NCBI GenBank assembly: GCA_030248065.1
Contig: JASAMV010002011.1
Span: 62,001-126,000 of the forward strand
DNA from: Rhynchonema sp. JSB1_4
Taxonomy: Eukaryota > Nematoda > Chromadorea > Monhysterida > Xyalidae
DNA: 64,000 nt
Reading direction: 5' to 3'
Under the pieces are notes generated by a model. The model saw nothing but the letters and a program-made list of their open reading frames with translations. It did no database searches and was not told the DNA's origin. Within the stretch, counting starts at the first letter, position 1. Every line of letters starts with the position of its first letter. Positions 60,577-64,000 of the stretch are shown here, one piece after another. Made by a program: the position numbers and the translations under genes.

Positions 60577-61351
60577 TGAGTGAAATGACAGGATGCGGTG
60601 CATGATAGAGCGTCTCTAGTTGGGTCAAACACAATAATACCACGTGGCTCGCCGAAAGCAGGTGATTTTTTCACTAGATAAGCCTGGAATGAAAATATAT
60701 CACACTTATATGATCCCGGTCATATGGCTTATTGAATTAACTGCCATTTTTCTAGATGCACTGGGGCAACTTGTTTTGAATAGCGGGGAAGTCGCTTTGC
60801 CTGAGAAGAGGATGAAACGTTCGCTATGAACCTGATTCGTTCGTGATTGGAATGTCTTACATGCGACTGCGCTTGAAAATGCATAACCTGTGACAGGTAC
60901 TGTAGGTATATTTATGTGCGGTTATTGTCTATAAGTTTAACCAAATGAGATGGGTACTGTAGTATTCAGTGGGCCGCCCAAAAGCGTTCATCATTCGAGA
61001 GTCGTGTATAATGGGATACGTTTCTGTTTTGACTACAATTTGTGACAAGGTGGGGCACAAATTTTGACCAGCGTACTCTGACTGATAAAACCAACTGATA
61101 AACCTGTCTCACGCTAGTCAAAATTAGTGCACCAGCCCGGTCACGTGCGGTACATACTACGAAAAGAAGAAAAGATTGTGAAAACCCCAGGTGCGGAATC
61201 GAAAACCTGATGTTGGCATGGCCGTTCGGGGTACGGACAAAACAGCGGGAGTCAAAACCGGCGGGTTGCTGAAGTCACCTATCTTGGTCGTTGGGCTTTT
61301 GGGCTTTGGCTTGGGCTCAGGCTTAGGCCTATGCTGCGTTCACAGCAAATA
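60577..61351. other. No gene recognised
   Basis: No exon, RNA gene or complete element identified. Confidence 0.45.
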
Positions 61352-61815
61352 CCGGAGTTTTCCACTTAAAGCCCCGGGGGCTCTATGCGGAAATTGGTGG
61401 AAAATGGACCCTCCGACCAGAAAGAAAAAATCCAATTGGAGCCCCCGGGGGCTTTAAGTGGAAACGTTTCCACTTACAGCCCTCGGGGGCTTTAAGCGGA
61501 AAACTGGGTGTTTTCATCGTTGTCAGTAGGGACACTTTAGGCCAGCATTTTGACATTCTGATACCATATTTCAACCTGATTGTGAGGATCTTCATCTAAA
61601 CGTGGCAAAACGTTGGTAAAACAACAGAAAAGTGCGGTATTTTGGTCATTCTTACACTAGTTTGAACTATTTTGGCAAGTTTACTGTTCGATGTAAAATC
61701 AATGGTCCGTGAAAAAATAAATCCAATTAGAGCCCCCGGGGGCTTTAAGTGGAAAATTTTCCACTTAGAGCCCCCGAGGGCTCTATTCGGGGGGGCTTTA
61801 AGTGGAAAACTCCGG
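61352..61815. mobile_element. TA-target element, CCGGAGTTTTCCACTTAAAG family
   Basis: CCGGAGTTTTCCACTTAAAG at the left is mirrored exactly at the right, with TA flanks (61,350-61,351; 61,816-61,817). The unit AGCCCCCGGGGGCTTTAAGT with GGAAA occurs six or more times in both orientations near the ends. This arrangement of reiterated palindromes around an AT-rich core parallels the hAT-like elements, although the target site differs. Confidence 0.87.
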
Positions 61816-61817
61816 TA

Positions 61818-62656
61818 CACATGTATATATTATTTAAGTCGCTGCTGTCTTACAAAAAACCGCTGTTCTGGCCCCGCTGTTTGTTACCAGCTGTCTGGTC
61901 CATGACATGGCCCCCCGTTATGTGTACTCTTCCTTAGCAACGCTGCTGCGATCTTAATTGGTTGCGTGCAATATAGAGCCTGGCTGACACGACTTCTTTA
62001 AAACGTAATTTGAAGACAAGATCGGTTCAGCGGCGCATATCTATTTGCTCAAGTATTTATCCTGTGAGAACTTCCCACGTCGTAGACGAAAAAAGCGTCT
62101 GACTAAAACCGACTTTAAGTATAGATTTGAGAAAATGATGGTCTGCACAGTAAACTTTAGCCAGGAATCTGAGACCAAAATACCACCAAGCGTGTCTGCA
62201 TGTCAGAGCAGATTTGAATTTTTTTTTAAATCGGATGCAGGATCGCTGCGGAAACGGAACAGACGGGATAAGCTGATATCCTGAGCAAAGGAATATACTT
62301 TTATATTTTATTGTGCCGTTTTTATTTCTGCTGGCAGTTTTTGGAAATGAGAATTTTTCAGCGACTCTGCACCCAGAAACGTGTGTCTCGATCATCAAGA
62401 AAACGACCTGGAGTACGCACGGAATCGCTTTTGCGAGACCAGAGCTCGGCCACGGCTACAGTTCAGAGACACGTGTTGTACACATTATTCGATCTAGTTT
62501 TTTATGATAAGATTTGGTATGATCAAGAGTGTTTTGACGAATGAGCTGTGCATGAATTAACGGGCCAGCAGCATTCTAGCCTGCTTACAAAGGCTACAAA
62601 AGACGCACGCGTGAAGGACCGGTTGATGGTATACTGTCGTTACATTTCATCGTTAA
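61818..62656. other. No gene recognised
   Basis: Short open frames only (for example 62,045-62,284). None has splice context or recognisable similarity. Confidence 0.45.
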
Positions 62657-63740
62657 AGTGACTCTACAATTGAATGTTGACCGCGTTTGTTTGCAGCCAT
62701 TTTTTCAGAAACTGAAGGCAAGGTATCAGAAACCCAGATTTAGGGAATGGATTTTCAACTCGTTGCTTTGTGATGTTTCACGGAGCCCACATATTTTCAC
62801 AGGAGGAGAAAAAATGAAAAAAGTTTGAGGCAGGCTTGTGCAAGACACAAGGCAATCCAATCTAAGATACTTTCAGCGTTTTATACACAGACGTTTCTCT
62901 GTTAAACGAGATATAAAGCATTGCACGAAACGCCAGGTGTGACAAATGATAAACGAAACACTCCGAAAAATCAAGCCTTTTTGAAGCACCCTTTTACTGC
63001 TGTATAATTTTAGGCATCTGTGGTGAATGAAATAAGTTGTCAATTGCAAATAAAAATCGTCTAATTATCCTGTGTTCAGGATGTGCTTTTCGTTTTTCAA
63101 AACCCTACACAGCTCACACAATGTTTACCACAACATGCGCCAGGCAGCCATTCCACAGCGCACACACACAACAAAGCTTGCCAGCTGAAACATTGCTGTG
63201 TTGTCGCTGTGCTGGCTGTGTGTTGTCGTTGTGTGTGCGCTGTGGCATGGCTGCCTTGCGCATGTTGTGGTAAACATTGTGTGAGCTGTGTAGGGTTTTG
63301 AAAAACGAAAAGCACATCCTGAACACAGGATAATTAGACGATTTTTATTTGCAATTGACAACTTATTTCATTCACCACAGATGCCTAAAATTATACAGCA
63401 GTAAAAGGGTGCTTCAAAAAGGCTTGATTTTTCGGAGTGTTTCGTTTATCATTTGTCACACCTGGCGTTTCGTGCAATGCTTTATATCTCGTTTAACAGA
63501 GAAACGTCTGTGTATAAAACGCTGAAAATATCTTAGATTGGATTACCTTGTGTCTTGCACAGGCCCGCCTCAAACTTTTTTCATTTTTTCTCCTCCTGTG
63601 AAAATATGTGGGCTCCGTGAAACATCACAAAGCAACGAGTTGAAAATCCATTCCCTAAATCTGGGTTTCTGATACCTTGCCTTCATTTTCCAAAAAATGG
63701 CTGCGAACAAACGCGGTCAACATTCAATTGTAGAGGCACT
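62657..63740. mobile_element. 1.08-kb foldback element, AGTGMCTCTACAATTGAATG termini
   Basis: The two arms, each about 500 bp, are almost perfect inverted copies from AGTGACTCTACAATTGAATG to the centre near 63,190. Only about 40 bp is unpaired. TTAA lies on both sides (62,653-62,656; 63,741-63,744), compatible with a TTAA or TAA/TTA target. Open frames in the arms occur in matching pairs on opposite strands, as expected from the symmetry, and are not taken as genes. The decamer TGAAACATCA occurs once in each arm. Confidence 0.92.
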
Positions 63741-63744
63741 TTAA

Positions 63745-64000
63745 GTCAACCAGAAATACATGAGCCCCAGAGCGCGAAGAATAATACATGTGATTTGATA
63801 AGCCGAAGCACGGCGAGCCAGAGACTGGAGGCTAGTACAGTCCTTCCTTTATTCTCGGTCCAAACAACGTATGCAGTAACTGTTTCATCCGCAACAGCAG
63901 CCATCAAATAACCCGAAGGCGCACGTTTCGAATCATGTTGTCGACCTGTTGGTTAGCATGGACGATGATGACTGCTATGTTTTCAAGGCGATGAAACATT
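63745..64000. other. No gene recognised
   Basis: The final 256 bases show no supported feature. Confidence 0.45.

Noticed and set aside
1..64000. tRNA, rRNA, viral or bacterial genes
   Set aside because: No cloverleaf, rRNA core, integrase/polymerase/capsid-like frame or operon-like gene arrangement was seen by eye; a covariance-model scan was not possible.

Overview
The window is animal nuclear DNA. Two intron-rich genes of metazoan families lie on the minus strand: a CIP4/FBP17/TOCA-type membrane-curvature adaptor (F-BAR, HR1, SH3) and a voltage-gated potassium channel (T1 tetramerisation domain, S1-S6, TVGYGD filter). I do not recognise the species. Gene structure and repeat content suggest an invertebrate; a lophotrochozoan or flatworm is a guess and nothing here proves it.

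Layout. 1-3,720: small inverted-repeat elements and the last exon (3,092-3,285, plus strand) of a gene whose other exons I could not find. 6,180-23,445: the F-BAR/HR1/SH3 gene in 15 predicted coding exons with consistent reading phase (about 859 codons from the longest start). Its 7.2-kb intron 2 holds several nested transposons. 23,446-37,316: intergenic DNA with a (TA)n tract and two small elements. 37,317-51,660: a dense pile of non-autonomous DNA transposons inserted into one another, plus foldback elements. 52,280-59,313: the potassium channel in 12 predicted exons (about 587 residues, in frame throughout), with small elements in its introns. 59,314-64,000: no gene recognised, three inverted-repeat elements, the largest 1.08 kb.

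The most unusual content is the transposon landscape. Thirteen elements with short terminal inverted repeats (mostly beginning CAGTG or CAGGG) have exact 8-bp target-site duplications that can be read directly, as in the hAT superfamily. They fall into about nine terminal families. Each has its own reiterated subterminal motif, and at least three families carry the same GC-rich mini-hairpin (CGCGCG-CTA/CTC-CGCGCG) at their centre. They nest up to four deep, and one nested pair is present twice, so it was copied or moved as a unit. Elements with TTA/TAA duplications (PIF/Harbinger-like) and TA duplications (Tc1/mariner-like) are mixed in. No transposase gene is visible, so all of them probably depended on enzymes encoded elsewhere.

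The two genes have no evident functional link. The adaptor would couple curved membrane to actin assembly; the channel would act in excitable-cell membranes. Exon coordinates come from reading phase plus GT/AG signals and protein-family similarity seen by eye; no alignment was run.
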